Positions 46,797 to 56,349 of a stretch of DNA of 64,000 nucleotides are shown in pieces. How positions within the stretch are numbered: the stretch's first letter is position 1; each line of letters opens with the position of its first letter. The position numbers and the translations under genes are program-made. This DNA is from CAVQJU01 sp963729215 (lineage in GTDB: Bacteria; Acidobacteriota; Vicinamibacteria; Vicinamibacterales; CAVVIG01). The DNA is taken from assembly GCA_963729215.1 (NCBI GenBank), contig CAVSND010000031.1, positions 124,001 to 188,000 of the forward strand. Reading direction: 5' to 3'. The notes below the pieces were generated by a model. It had not been told where the DNA came from and did no database searches. It saw only the letters and a list, made by a program, of their open reading frames with translations.

Positions 46797-47180
46797 ATGA
46801 GAAACGTCCTTAAAGCACTCGTGCTCGCAGCGCTGTTCGTCGTTCCCGCGGCAACCGCCAACGCGCAGGTGTCGTTCGGTATCACGATCGGTAACCCGCC
46901 TCCGCCGCGCGCGTACCGTGTGCCGCCGCGCCCCGGCCCGGACTATGTGTGGGTCGAAGGCTATCAGTATCCACAAAACGGGAAATACAGATGGCACGAC
47001 GGCTACTGGACGCGGCCCCCGTTTCAGGGCGCGTACTGGGTTGAGCCGTACTACTATCGCGGGCAGTACTACGCCGGCCGTTGGGAAGACGGCCGCAGAT
47101 CGATGAACCACGATCATCACTGGGACAACGGCAAAGATCGCGACTGGCACCACGACCGCGACGAAAACCACAGCCGCTAG
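46797..47180 (+). CDS. Secreted YXWXXGXW-repeat protein with His/Asp-rich tail
   Basis: 127 residues with a signal peptide ending ATANAQ. It has the WXXGXW-type repeats DYVWVEGYQYPQNGKYRWHD, GYWTRPPFQGAYWVEPYYYR and YAGRWEDG, then a tail with many His and Asp (NHDHHWDNGKDRDWHHDRDE). The repeat family (PF12779) is of unknown function. The tail looks able to bind metal ions (inference). A 13-bp-arm terminator follows. Confidence 0.82.
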   Translation: MRNVLKALVLAALFVVPAATANAQVSFGITIGNPPPPRAYRVPPRPGPDYVWVEGYQYPQNGKYRWHDGYWTRPPFQGAYWVEPYYYRGQYYAGRWEDGRRSMNHDHHWDNGKDRDWHHDRDENHSR

Positions 47181-47195
47181 CCGAACGCTAATAAG

Positions 47196-47228
47196 GTGTG
47201 AGGCGGGATCGAGGGTCCCGCCTCACAC
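47196..47228. terminator. Perfect 13-bp hairpin terminator
   Basis: GTGTGAGGCGGGA (47196-47208), loop TCGAGGG, then TCCCGCCTCACAC (47216-47228). GC-rich perfect stem 16 bp after the WXXGXW stop; there is no clear T-run, so termination may depend on the stem alone. Confidence 0.8.
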
Positions 47229-47313
47229 ATTCTCCAGCTCGAACACTCAGCTCCGCCTCAAGCACATGAGTTTTCACTGACGGGCTTCTTTATGTCGTGT
47301 TCGTTCGCCTCTT

Positions 47314-47330
47314 ATTGACTGTCAGTCAAT
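47314..47330. promoter_or_regulatory. Predicted TetR-family operator
   Basis: ATTGACTGTCAGTCAAT is a perfect 17-base palindrome around a central T, 21 bp before the TetR-type regulator. The TGACTGNCAGTCA form is well known for TetR-family autoregulatory operators, so it probably controls the regulator and the efflux genes behind it. Confidence 0.8.
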
Positions 47331-47351
47331 TATCGCGTCATACTCCTTTTC

Positions 47352-48018
47352 ATGGCGCGCTCTTCTGCTTCAGCTGCACTCCCCAGGTGGCAGCGCCGCC
47401 CTGACGATCGGCCGCATGCGTTGATGGAGTCGGCCTTCAAGCTGTTGATGCGCGACGGCTATCGCCGTATCCGCCTGGACGATGTGGCAGACGACGCGGG
47501 CGTATCCAAGGCGACGGTCTACTGCTATTTCGCGAACAAGGACGACCTGCTCACTCGCACGGTTGCGAGCCGCATCGCCGAAAAGCAGGCTGCCATCGAA
47601 TCGCAGCTGGCGTCTGCCGGAGGGAGCGCGTCCGAACGCCTGCGCATATTCCTGCATCAGTTCTGGACGATGTCGCTGACGGAGCAGGCCGGATTATGGC
47701 AGCGATTGCTCGCCAGCGAGATCGTGACGGAGGCGCCTGACGTCTTCGCCGTCTGGGCGAAGGGGTCTCATTCAGCGATGGCGATTCGTCGAGCAACTCA
47801 TCAAGGAAGGACAACGAGCCGGCGAGTTCCGGCGCGACGCGGACGCTGCCGTCGCGGCCCGGCTGATCGTATCGGCGTTGTCACATCAGGCTCTTTTCCA
47901 CGTGCATTTTGGCATGCGGCGGTTCGCCCCATGCGACTTGGACCGGCTCTTCGGCTCGGCGATGGACCAGCTCCTGTTCGGGCTTCGCTCGCCCAGGCGC
48001 CGGACATCGCGACGGTAA
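47352..48018 (+). CDS. TetR-family regulator of the efflux operon (one frame break)
   Basis: About 221 residues restored. The helix-turn-helix is ALMESAFKLLMRDGYRRIRL, DDVADDAGVSKATVYCYFAN KDDL. A break near 47780 is followed by FVEQLIKEGQRAGEFRRDAD, AAVAARLIVSALSHQALFHV and MDQLLFGLRSPRRR, the TetR_C-type effector domain. It should repress its own operon until a toxic compound binds. It stands first in the operon with the palindrome at 47314-47330 in front of it. Confidence 0.85.
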
Positions 48019-48021
48019 CTC

Positions 48022-49167
48022 ATGGGACACTCTCATCGCTGGTTCCACATCGGCTTCCTCATCGCCTCATTCGCACTACTCGAGGCGTGCCGGAACACCA
48101 CGGCCGCGCCCGTGCCTGCCCCGCCGCCCCAAGTCAGCGTGATCATCTTGACGCCCGAGCGGGTCGGCTTGACGAGCCAGTGGATCGCGACGCTCGACGG
48201 CTACGTCAACGCGCAGATTCGCCCGCAGGTATCCGGCTATCTGATTCGCCGCGTCTATGAAGAAGGTGCGGTCGTGCACAAGGGCCAGCTCCTGTTCGAA
48301 ATCGATCCGCGGACATTCGATGCCGCCCTCGCGCAGGCCCAGGCGCGGCTTGCCGAAGCGGAGGCACAGGTCGGCAGGACGGAGCGCGACCTTCAGCGCG
48401 ACCGGCCGCTCGCCGAACAGCGGGCGATCGCCCAGAGCCAGTTGGACAACGACATACAGGCCAACCTCGCCGCCCAGGCAACGGTCAAGTCGGCCGAGGC
48501 CGCCGTGGATGCCGCGCAGCTCAACGTCGGCTTCACGAAGGTGGTGTCGCTCATCGACGGAGTGGCCGCCATCGCCACCGCGCAAATCGGCGACCTGGTC
48601 GGCCCGGCGACACTCCTCACGACGGTTTCTCAGATCGATCCGATCAAGGCGTACTTTCCGTTGAGCGAGCAGGAATACCTGCGGATGGCCGAACGCCTCA
48701 ACGGTCCCCACGCCGCCACGAGCTGGAATCGTGGCGCGGGCCTGACGTTGGTGCTCGCGGACGGTACGGAGTACCCGCACGCCGGCTCCTTTCTCGCGAC
48801 CGATCGCGAAATCGACGCCAGGACCGGCACCATCAGGGTCAGTGCCACGCTTCCCGAATCCGGGGCACACGCTTCGGCCAGGTCAGTATGGCCACGTTCG
48901 AGCGGAGACGCAGGTTCTGACCGATGCCCTGCTCGTCCCCCAGCGCGCGATTGCGGAACTGCAGGGCACCTACCAGGTCCGCGTGATCGGCACCGACGAC
49001 AAGGTCAGCACGAAAACCGTCACGCTGGGCGATCGCCTCGGCAGCCGCCGCATTGTCGAACACGGCCTTGCGGCAGGCGACGCGGGTCGTCATCGAAGGC
49101 GCGGCAACCCGCGACGGCACGGTCGTCCATCCGGTGCCGTTCGTGGCCTTCGGAAGAAGGGTCGTAA
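48022..49167 (+). CDS. RND efflux periplasmic adaptor (HlyD/MexA-like), frame-broken
   Basis: About 380 residues restored. A signal with a possible lipobox (LLEACRN) leads to the adaptor fold: VNAQIRPQVSGYLIRRVYEE, GAVVHKGQLLFEIDPRTFDA, LAEAEAQVGRTERDLQRDRP (hairpin coiled coil), GFTKVVSLIDGVAAIATAQI and IRVSATFPNPGHTLRPGQYG. Frame breaks at about 48850, 49085 and 49150 are repaired by dropping one base each. It bridges the RND pump and the outer-membrane channel. Start ATG 48022 is 3 bp after the TetR stop. Confidence 0.85.
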   Translation: MGHSHRWFHIGFLIASFALLEACRNTTAAPVPAPPPQVSVIILTPERVGLTSQWIATLDGYVNAQIRPQVSGYLIRRVYEEGAVVHKGQLLFEIDPRTFDAALAQAQARLAEAEAQVGRTERDLQRDRPLAEQRAIAQSQLDNDIQANLAAQATVKSAEAAVDAAQLNVGFTKVVSLIDGVAAIATAQIGDLVGPATLLTTVSQIDPIKAYFPLSEQEYLRMAERLNGPHAATSWNRGAGLTLVLADGTEYPHAGSFLATDREIDARTGTIRVSATLPESGAHASARSVWPRSSGDAGSDRCPARPPARDCGTAGHLPGPRDRHRRQGQHENRHAGRSPRQPPHCRTRPCGRRRGSSSKARQPATARSSIRCRSWPSEEGS

Positions 49168-49170
49168 GCC

Positions 49171-52100
49171 GTGTCGCGTTTCTTCGTCCGCCGCCCCATC
49201 GTGGCCATCGTCATCGCAATCGTGACGGTGATTGCCGGGCTGGTGGCCGATCCAGGCGTTGCCGATCGCCCAGTTTCCGGAAATCGTTCCGCCCCAGATC
49301 AGCGTATCGGCCACGTACAATGGCGCCGATGCGCAGACGATCGAGCAATCGATCGCCACCCCGCTCGAGCAGCAGATGAACGGCGTCGACAACATGCTCT
49401 ACATGCAGTCGACGAACGCCAACGACGGCACCATGCAGTTGACCGTCACGTTCGACGTCGGCACCGATCCGAACATCGATCAGGTCAACGTCCAGAACCG
49501 GCTGGCGCAGGCGCAGCCCAATCTGCCGCCGGACGTCAACACCTTCGGGTTGACGATGCGGAAATCGACGGGATTTCCGATGCTGATCGTCTCGCTGTCG
49601 TCGCCGCAGAACACGCTACGACGCGCTGTTCCTGGCCAACTACGCCAACATCAACATGATCGACGCGTTGTACCGCGTGCCCGGCGTCGGCGAGGTCCGC
49701 CTCTTCGGAGCGGGCGACTACGCCATGCGCATCTGGGTGAAGCCCGATCTGGCTCGCGAAGCTCGGTCTCACGGTGCCGGATCTCGTGCGCGCCGTGCAG
49801 CAGCAGAGCACCGTCAATCCCTCCGGGCAGATCGGCGCCCAGCCGGCGCCGCCGGGCCAGGAAATGACCTACACGGTCCGCGCTCAGGGCCGGCTCCAGA
49901 CCGCCGAGGAATTCGGCGCCATCGCCGTGCGCGCGAATCCCGGATGGATCGGTCGTGCGCCTGAAGGACGTTGCCCGGATCGAACTCGGCGCGCTCAACT
50001 ACAAGGAGATCGGACGCGTCAACGGCCAGGAGGGCTGCGCCATCGCGCATCTTCCAGACTCCCGGGCTCGAACGCGCTGGCCGTTGCCGCAGGGCGTGAA
50101 GAAGGTCATGACAGACCTCAGCCCGCGCTTTCCGCCGGATCTGCGAGTACCGCTACCCGATCGACACGACGCTGCCGGTGTCCGAAGGCATTCGCGAGAT
50201 CCTGATCACGCTGGGCGAGGCGATGGTACTCGTGATCTTCGTCGTCTACCTCTTCCTGCAGAACTGGCGGGCCACGTTCATCCCCATGATCGCGGTGCCG
50301 GTCTCGCTCATCGGCACATTCGCGGTTTTCCCGCTGCTCGGCTTCTCGATCAACACGCTGTCGCTGTTCGGCCTCGTGCTCGCGATCGGCCTGGTCGTGG
50401 ACGATGCGATCGTCGTCGTGGAGGCTGTGGAGCACCACATCGAAGAGGGCATGGCGCCGCGGGACGCCACGCTGAAGGCGATGGAAGAAGTGTCAGGACC
50501 GGTCGTCAGCATCGCGCTGATTCTCGCGTCCGTGTTCATCCCCGTGGGCTTCATGAGCGGCATTCAGGGACGGCTGAACAAGCAGTTCGCGATCACGATC
50601 GCGATCTCCGTGATGATCTCGGCGTTCAACGCGCTGACGCTGTCCCCCGCGCTGGCCGCCATGCTGCTCAAACCGCGCAAGAAGACGACGGGGGCCGCTC
50701 GGCCGCTTCTTCGGCGTCTTCAACCGCGTGGTTCGAGAAGGCGACGCACGGATACGTCAGGCGTCAGCCACGGCCTGATCCGCAAGGCGCTCATCGGCGT
50801 CGCGCTCCTGCGTGGGCTTCGCCGTCGCTGGCGGGCGTCCTGGGCCGGCGGCTGCCGACCAGCTTTGTCCCGGAAGAGGACTACGGCTACTTCCTGCTGA
50901 ACGTGCAGCTGCCGCCGGCGGCATCGCTCGAGCGGACGGACGCCGTGTGCCGCAAGATCGATCAACTGCTCGCGCAGCACCGACGGCATCGCCAACTACA
51001 ACACCATCGACGGCTTCAGCCTGCTGTCGCGCGTCACGGCCGAGCAACTACGGCTTCTACTTCGTCGGCCTGAAGCCGTGGGACGAGCGCGACCGCCCCG
51101 AGCTCGAGGCGCGCGCGATCGTGAATCGCGCTCAACGGCCAGCTGCGGCAAGCTCGTGCCGGAGGCGACGGCATTCGCAGTGATGCCGCCGGCGATTCCC
51201 GGCCTCGGCACGCAGGGCGGCTTCTCGTTCTGGCTGCAGGATCGCAGCGGCGGCAGCCATCGATTTCCTCGAATCAGAATCTGCAGACGTTTCTGGACGC
51301 GGCGCGCAAGCGGCCGGAGCTGGCCGGCGTGACTTCGCAGTTCACGGCCGCGGTGCCGCAGCTGTTCGCCGACGTCGATCGCGACAAGGTGCTCAAGCAG
51401 GGCGTCGCGCTCGGCGACGTCTATCAGACGATGCAGGCGTTTCTCGGCGGCCTGTACGTGAATCAGTTCAACCGCTTCGGCCGGCAGTGGCGCGTCTTCC
51501 TGCAGGCCGAAGGCGAGGATCGCGCGAGCCCGGCTGCCATCGACCAGTTCTACGTGCGCAACAACGACGGCGCCATGGTGCCGCTCATCGACGCTCGAGT
51601 CGACGAAGCCCGCGTTCGGCCCGCAGTACACGAACCGGTTCAACGTGTATCGCGCCGCGCAGGTGACCGGCGCGGCCGCGCCCGGCTACAGCTCCGGCCA
51701 GGCGCTGGACGCCCTCGAAGAGGTCGCGAGCGAGACGCTGCCGCGCGACATCGGCTACGACTGGTCCGACCTGTCGTACCAGGAAAAGAACGCCGGCGGA
51801 TCGGGCGCGCTTTTCGCGCTGTCGCTCGCGTTCGTGTTCCTGATCCTGGCGGCGCTGTACGAGAGCTGGTCGCTGCCGTTCTCGGTGCTGCTGTCGGTGC
51901 CGATCGCCGTCTTCGGCGCCTTTGTCGGCCTGTTCATCCGCCGCTACGATTTCGACATCTACGCGCAGATCGGCGTGATCATGCTGATCGGTCTCGCCGC
52001 GAAGAACGCGATCCTGATCGTCGAGTTCGCGAAGGCGCGGCTCGAGGAAGGGCAGGACGCTCGTCGACGCCGCGCTCGAAGGCGCGCGGCTCCGGCTGCG

Positions 52101-52348
52101 GCCGATTCTGATGACGTCGTTCGCCTTCATCCTCGGGTGCGTGCCGTTGTGGCTCGCCGAGCGGTTCCGGCGCAGCGTCGCGCCGGATTCTCGGCACGGT
52201 CGTCGTCACCGGCATGCTCGCGGCCACGCTGCATCGCGATCTTCATCATCCCGCTGCTGTTCGTGATGGTCGAACGGCTGTCGACGCGCCGGCGCGGACG
52301 CATGGCAGCCCGCGACGGGCTCGTTCCCGGCGAAGGCGACTGCTTTAG
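49171..52348 (+). pseudogene. RND efflux pump (HAE1/AcrB-like), heavily frame-broken as sequenced
   Basis: Restored length is near 1040 residues, the full HAE1 size. Recognisable in order: SRFFVRRPIVAIVIAIVTVI, ALPIAQFPEIVPPQISVSAT, NGVDNMLYMQSTNANDG, SEGIREILITLGEAMVLVIF, LVLAIGLVVDDAIVVVEAVE (TM4 with the proton-relay Asp pair), TSFVPEEDYGYFLLNVQLPP, FRAAQ-like NRFNVYRAAQVTGAAAPGYS and MLIGLAAKNAILIVEFAKAR. I resolved about fifteen frame breaks between 49240 and 52150; each needs one base, nearly always G or C, dropped. Between breaks the codons look intact with no in-frame stops, which argues for sequencing insertions rather than old decay. Confidence 0.85.
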
Positions 52349-52351
52349 GAC

Positions 52352-53762
52352 GTGCGGTCGATCGCCATGATCTCGCGCTGCTCGCCTCGCTCATCGCGCT
52401 GGTCGCGCGCCGGCTGCACGGTCGGTCCGAATTACAAGCGGCCCGCCGTCGAGATCGCCGAATTCGTTTCGCGGCCAGATGCCCGACTCGCCCGCGTCAA
52501 CGCGGCGCCTTGGCCGACGAGCACTGGTGGCGGGTATTTCAGGACGAGGCGCTGCTCGCGCTGATCCGCGACGGCGCTCGAGCACAACGACGATATCCGG
52601 ATTGCCGCGGCGAGGATCCTCGAGGCGCAGGCTCAACTCGGCATCAGGCGCGCCGATCAGTTCCCGACGGTCAGCAGCCGGCGTCGGACGTGCTCGGCGA
52701 ACGCCCTTCGTCCGCGCTGGGGATTCCCCGCGAAGAACATCGGCGCCGTCGAATTCAGGGATCGGCTTTCCTGGGAGGTGGACTTCTGGGGGAGGTTCCG
52801 GCGCGGAAACGGAGGCAGCCCGCGCCCAACTGCTGGCGAGCGAATGGGGCCGGCGCGCCGTGGTCGACAACGCTGGTCAGCCAGGTCGCAAGCGCGTACT
52901 TCAGCCTGCGGACGCTCGACCTCGAGCTCGATATTTCGAGCGGACGCTGGTGTCCCGGCAGGAGTCGCTGCGGCTCACGCAGGTGCGCGAGAGCGGGGGC
53001 GTGACCTCGCTGATCGATGTCCGGCAGGCCGAGCAGCTCGTCTACGGCGGCATCGGGCGTCATCACATCGCTCGAGCGGGAGATCGAGCAGCAGGAAAAC
53101 TTCATCAGCATGCTCGTCGGGGGTAACCCGGGACCGATCGCGCGCGGCCGCCCGTCGATCGAGCAGGCGCACCTGACGGATGTGCCCGCCGGGGCTGCCT
53201 TCCACGCTGATCGAACGCCGTCCCGACATTCAACAGGCCGAGCAGGAGCTGGTCGCGGCCAACGCGCGAAATCGGCGTGGCGAAATCGGCGTACTTCCCG
53301 CAGATCGGCCTGACGGGATCGGGTGGATTCGAGAGCACGGCACTCGCGGCGCTCTTCACCGGCGCGAGCGCCATCTGGACGCGCGGCGGCAAGCGCGACG
53401 CAGCCGGTCTTCACGGCCGGTCGAACGCGGTCGCAGGTTGCGCTCAACACCGCTCGTCGCGACGAGGCCGTGATCGCCTACCAGAAGACCATTCGCCAGG
53501 CCTTTCGTGAAGTCGCCGACGCGCCTGGTGGGGTACCGCACGCTCTCGCGAGTTCCGCGATCAGCAGGAGCTCCTGTTCGTCGCCGCACAGGACGCACGC
53601 CGGCTCGCTGATATCCGCTACCAGGGCGGCGCCACGGGCTATCTCGAAGTCCTCGATGCCGACACCCGCCTCTTCGCCGCCGAGCTCGGGCTCGCGGAGG
53701 CACAGCTGAGCGAGGTCGCGTTCGTCGAGGTTTATCGGGCGCTCGGCGGCGGCTGGCAGTAG
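52352..53762 (+). pseudogene. RND outer-membrane channel lipoprotein (NodT/OprM-like), heavily frame-broken as sequenced
   Basis: The restored protein starts with ALLASLIALVAAGCTVGPNY KRP, an outer-membrane lipoprotein signal with the lipidated Cys and the family GPNYxRP motif. Later pieces in different frames are WWRVFQDEALLALIRD, SWEVDFWG-type segment near 52770, SYFSLRTLDLELDI-like segment near 52900, GGVTSLIDVRQAEQLVY, RRPDIQQAEQELVAANA and RYQGGATGYLEVLDADT, ending ALGGGWQ. It is the TolC-type exit duct of the tripartite pump. At least ten one-base breaks occur. The start is GTG 52352 or a lost codon nearby. Confidence 0.8.
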
Positions 53763-53870
53763 AACAGGCTGCTAGTAACGCGGCGTGAACGTCAGAAATA
53801 GGACGTTAAACGTAGAAGGCGGGACGAACAAATCCGGGAGGACTCTTCGTTTTGCGTTTTGCGTCCTACG
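53763..53870. repeat. TACGTT/GCGTTTT-word repeat
   Basis: GAACAGGCTGCTAGTAACGC, TGAACGTCAGAAATAGGACG and TTAAACGTAGAA face TTCGTTTTGCGTTTTGCGTC and CTACGTTCA: TGAACGT and ACGTTCA are inverted partners. Same words as at 43975-44040. It fills the gap between the convergent outer-membrane channel and cytochrome genes. Confidence 0.65.
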
Positions 53871-53871
53871 T

Positions 53872-55050
53872 TCAGGGCGCTATTATTAGCGCGCCGGCGG
53901 CGGGCGCTCTGGGTTCGGCGGGCTTCGCGAACCTGGATGGCGGAATCGCCACGTTGGGACGGAGGTCGGTCAGCTCGATGGTGAAGCGGCCGTCCAGCCA
54001 GGTGTACATCCACTTGAACGGCAGCTTGACGCCGGCCACCTCGCGATAGTCGGAATAGTCGGTCTGCATGGGGATACGGCCCACGACGGAGTCCGCATAG
54101 CGGACCAGACGAACCAGAAGGCCTGATTCCTTGTCGAAGTAGAACGTCGCCATTCCCTGGCCCGTTCCGCTCCCCTGCACCACCTGCACATCGCGATCGT
54201 CGATCGTCGTCGGGAGGCCGACGCGCCACGTCGTGAACGTCTGCTTGATGCGTCCCGGAAACGTGAGCTCGGCCTCGAGCCGCGCGGCTTCCAGGTCGCC
54301 GCCGGTCAGCGCCTGCACCGTGACCGGGCGCTCGGTGATGGGAGCGGAGAGCCACGCGGCGCCGTTTCCGTAGATAGTGCTGCTGTCACCGTCGGACCCG
54401 TGCACGATGGTGGCCCGCTGACGAGGCGCGCGGGCGTAGACGTCCACGCGGCGTTTGTCCGGGTCGCCGTAGCCCGAATACGAGCCCTTCGCGGCAAAGC
54501 TGGTGAGCTTCGCCAGCGGCGCGGCGCCGCCGAGCGCCTTGATGTACTGGTCGAGGATCGCATCGGCGGACACCGCACCCTTTGCCGCCAGGATCACATC
54601 GTCCGACTCTTCGTCGAGCGGACCGCCGCCGTACAACCGGGCCAGGCTCGCCGTCACCAGCGGGCGGTTGCCGCCCCGATGGCACGTGTAGCACGTCACG
54701 ACCTGCCGGCCGCCGAAGTTGTCCTTGTTGATGCCGGCCACCATCGTGACCATCCGGCGCGCGGTGCGCTTGCGCGCATTATCGTCGGCGTACTTCGCCC
54801 AGCTCCCGTTGCTCTCGTTGACGTGGCAGAAGGTGCAATCCGCGCCCAGCGAGGCAGTGAAGAACCCCATGGTCGCCATGAACTGGTTGACGGGAATCCC
54901 TTTGATGACCTGGAGATTCTTGAAGACCTCCTCGGCCATCACCGGTTTGGCCGGCGCTGCCGGGGGTGCCGGCAAAGGCGCCTGCGCGGCTGCCGAGTAC
55001 GTGGCAGCCAGCAGGACGGCGACGAGGACGACCGTGGTTCCGCGCGACAC
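53872..55050 (-). CDS. Diheme cytochrome c (reaction-centre type) with carrier-like C-terminal domain
   Basis: About 392 residues. Start is GTG 55050 (VSRGTTVVLVAVLLAATYSA), 2 bp after the stop of the WEGDTLV gene upstream. Haem region: MAEEVFKNLQVIKGIPVNQF, CTFCH, ARRMVTMVAGINKDNFGGRQ, CYTCH. The tail reads ILDQYIKALGGAAPLAKLTS, VQVVQGSGTGQGMATFYFD, KESGLLVRLVRYADSVVGRI and REVAGVKLPFKWMYTWLDGR. It ends a three-gene run DUF6152, WEGDTLV, cytochrome, so these three products probably work together at the cell surface. Confidence 0.87.
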   Translation of the reverse strand: MSRGTTVVLVAVLLAATYSAAAQAPLPAPPAAPAKPVMAEEVFKNLQVIKGIPVNQFMATMGFFTASLGADCTFCHVNESNGSWAKYADDNARKRTARRMVTMVAGINKDNFGGRQVVTCYTCHRGGNRPLVTASLARLYGGGPLDEESDDVILAAKGAVSADAILDQYIKALGGAAPLAKLTSFAAKGSYSGYGDPDKRRVDVYARAPRQRATIVHGSDGDSSTIYGNGAAWLSAPITERPVTVQALTGGDLEAARLEAELTFPGRIKQTFTTWRVGLPTTIDDRDVQVVQGSGTGQGMATFYFDKESGLLVRLVRYADSVVGRIPMQTDYSDYREVAGVKLPFKWMYTWLDGRFTIELTDLRPNVAIPPSRFAKPAEPRAPAAGALIIAP

Positions 55051-55052
55051 GT

Positions 55053-55847
55053 CTACTTGGGCGATGCCGTTCCGACAGCCGGCTTGGCGGTGTTGTTGAA
55101 GAACTGCTGGTTCTCGCGCACCGAGCAGATTTGCTGGTAGCGCAGGAAACCGGTGTCGGACAACGTGAAGTTCCGATGCGAGTTCCACGGCTTCGTGTAG
55201 GCGCCCGGATCGTCGATCACCATGTCGAGCTCGAGCGTCTTCTGGTCGACGCGCTTGTACCGCTCGGTCAGATGCAGCTTCTCCGTGTGGGGATGGCCCA
55301 TCTGATCCAGCCATGTCTTGTCGTTGAACCCGATGGTGTCGACCACGAGCGTGTCGCCGTTCTCGTAGTGCCCGATGGAATGCCCCCACCACTGCGGATC
55401 GGGATCGTCCGGATGCTTGCTGTTCAACCAGACGACGCGGTAGAAGGGGCCAATCTCGTACAGGATGTACACGGCCTCGGTGGTCGGGATGAATTTCGTC
55501 TTGATCGGCCAGAGGTAGATGTGGGGAACTCCCGGAGGTTCGCAATAGATCACTTGCGGATCGGTCGTCACGTCGAACTGCGAATTGGGTCCGGTGGACG
55601 GCTTCTCGGACAGCGTCTTCTCGCGGGCCCAGGGGAGATACGGGATGTCGGGCTCGTTGCCCCTGTTGCGGCCGCCCATGTCGGCGATGCTCAGGCTCTG
55701 GCCAAAGCCGCCTCGCGTGCGGTCGGAGGTCCAGTCGCCGGACAAATCCGGCACTTTCGCGCCCTGCGCGCGCACCACGCGCGAACCCGCGGCGACCACA
55801 AGGCCCAGCAGCAGGACCGCGAGTGTGCCTTTCAGAAGACGTCGCAT
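55053..55847 (-). CDS. Secreted WEGDTLV-family protein, core copy 4
   Basis: 264 residues from ATG 55847, placed by GAGGAGG; an upstream ATG at 55868 is less likely. After the signal peptide: PDLSGDWTSDRTRGGFGQSL, IYCEPPGVPHIYLWPIKTKF, PQWWGHSIGHYENGDTLVVD (one residue longer than the family norm), IGFNDKTWLDQMGHPHTEKL and VIDDPGAYTKPW. Function unknown. Middle gene of the set DUF6152, WEGDTLV, cytochrome. Confidence 0.78.
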   Translation of the reverse strand: MRRLLKGTLAVLLLGLVVAAGSRVVRAQGAKVPDLSGDWTSDRTRGGFGQSLSIADMGGRNRGNEPDIPYLPWAREKTLSEKPSTGPNSQFDVTTDPQVIYCEPPGVPHIYLWPIKTKFIPTTEAVYILYEIGPFYRVVWLNSKHPDDPDPQWWGHSIGHYENGDTLVVDTIGFNDKTWLDQMGHPHTEKLHLTERYKRVDQKTLELDMVIDDPGAYTKPWNSHRNFTLSDTGFLRYQQICSVRENQQFFNNTAKPAVGTASPK

Positions 55848-55868
55848 GGCCAGACCTCCTCTTTCCAA

Positions 55869-56306
55869 CTATTTCGCAGGCGCGGGCGCAGGTGCCGCGG
55901 CGCGGGGTGCGTCGTAAGCCGTCAACTCGGTCCCGTTCGACAGCACAATCCGGTTGAGCGTGCCGACATTCGAGCCGTTCTTTGCGGCAAAGATGTACAT
56001 CGTGGCCTTCTCGCCAACCGGAATCGACTTCCTGGTCCAGCCGCGTTCCAGCATGACCAGCGGCGGTTCGGTGTACGCGATCCACTGGACGACGGCGCCC
56101 TTCGCATCCGTCACGTCGATCGCGACCTCGTTGTGCGGATTGCCCCAATAAAACTTCGCGATGGTACCTTTCAACTCGACCGTCTTGGTCATGTCGTACA
56201 GGTTTGCCCCGTGGTGGGCGAACACCCTCGCAGATGTCAGACACCCGAGAATCACCACCACCGCGATCACCAGTGTGCGCGACGTTGCATTTTTCAGGAC
56301 GTTCAC
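55869..56306 (-). CDS. Secreted DUF6152 protein, copy 1
   Basis: 145 residues from GTG 56306, with AAGGAG six bases before it; the ATG further upstream has no such site. Signal peptide, then the family order AHHGANLYDMTKTVELKGTI, AKFYWGNPHNEVAIDV, IAYTEPPLVMLERGWTRKSI and GTLNRIVLSNGTELTAYD. The His-His pair just after the cleavage site is conserved in both copies here. Function unknown; beta-rich exported protein. It heads the run with WEGDTLV copy 4 and the diheme cytochrome. Confidence 0.83.
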   Translation of the reverse strand: MNVLKNATSRTLVIAVVVILGCLTSARVFAHHGANLYDMTKTVELKGTIAKFYWGNPHNEVAIDVTDAKGAVVQWIAYTEPPLVMLERGWTRKSIPVGEKATMYIFAAKNGSNVGTLNRIVLSNGTELTAYDAPRAAAPAPAPAK

Positions 56307-56349
56307 GGCAATCTCCTTCGCATTCGACCGGATCATTCTATGCCTGATA

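Noticed and set aside
47352..53762. Programmed +1 frameshifting across the efflux operon
   Set aside because: All breaks need a skipped base, which fits +1 shifting in form, but dozens of sites in one operon, no shared slippery motif and no bacterial precedent make insertion errors far more likely.
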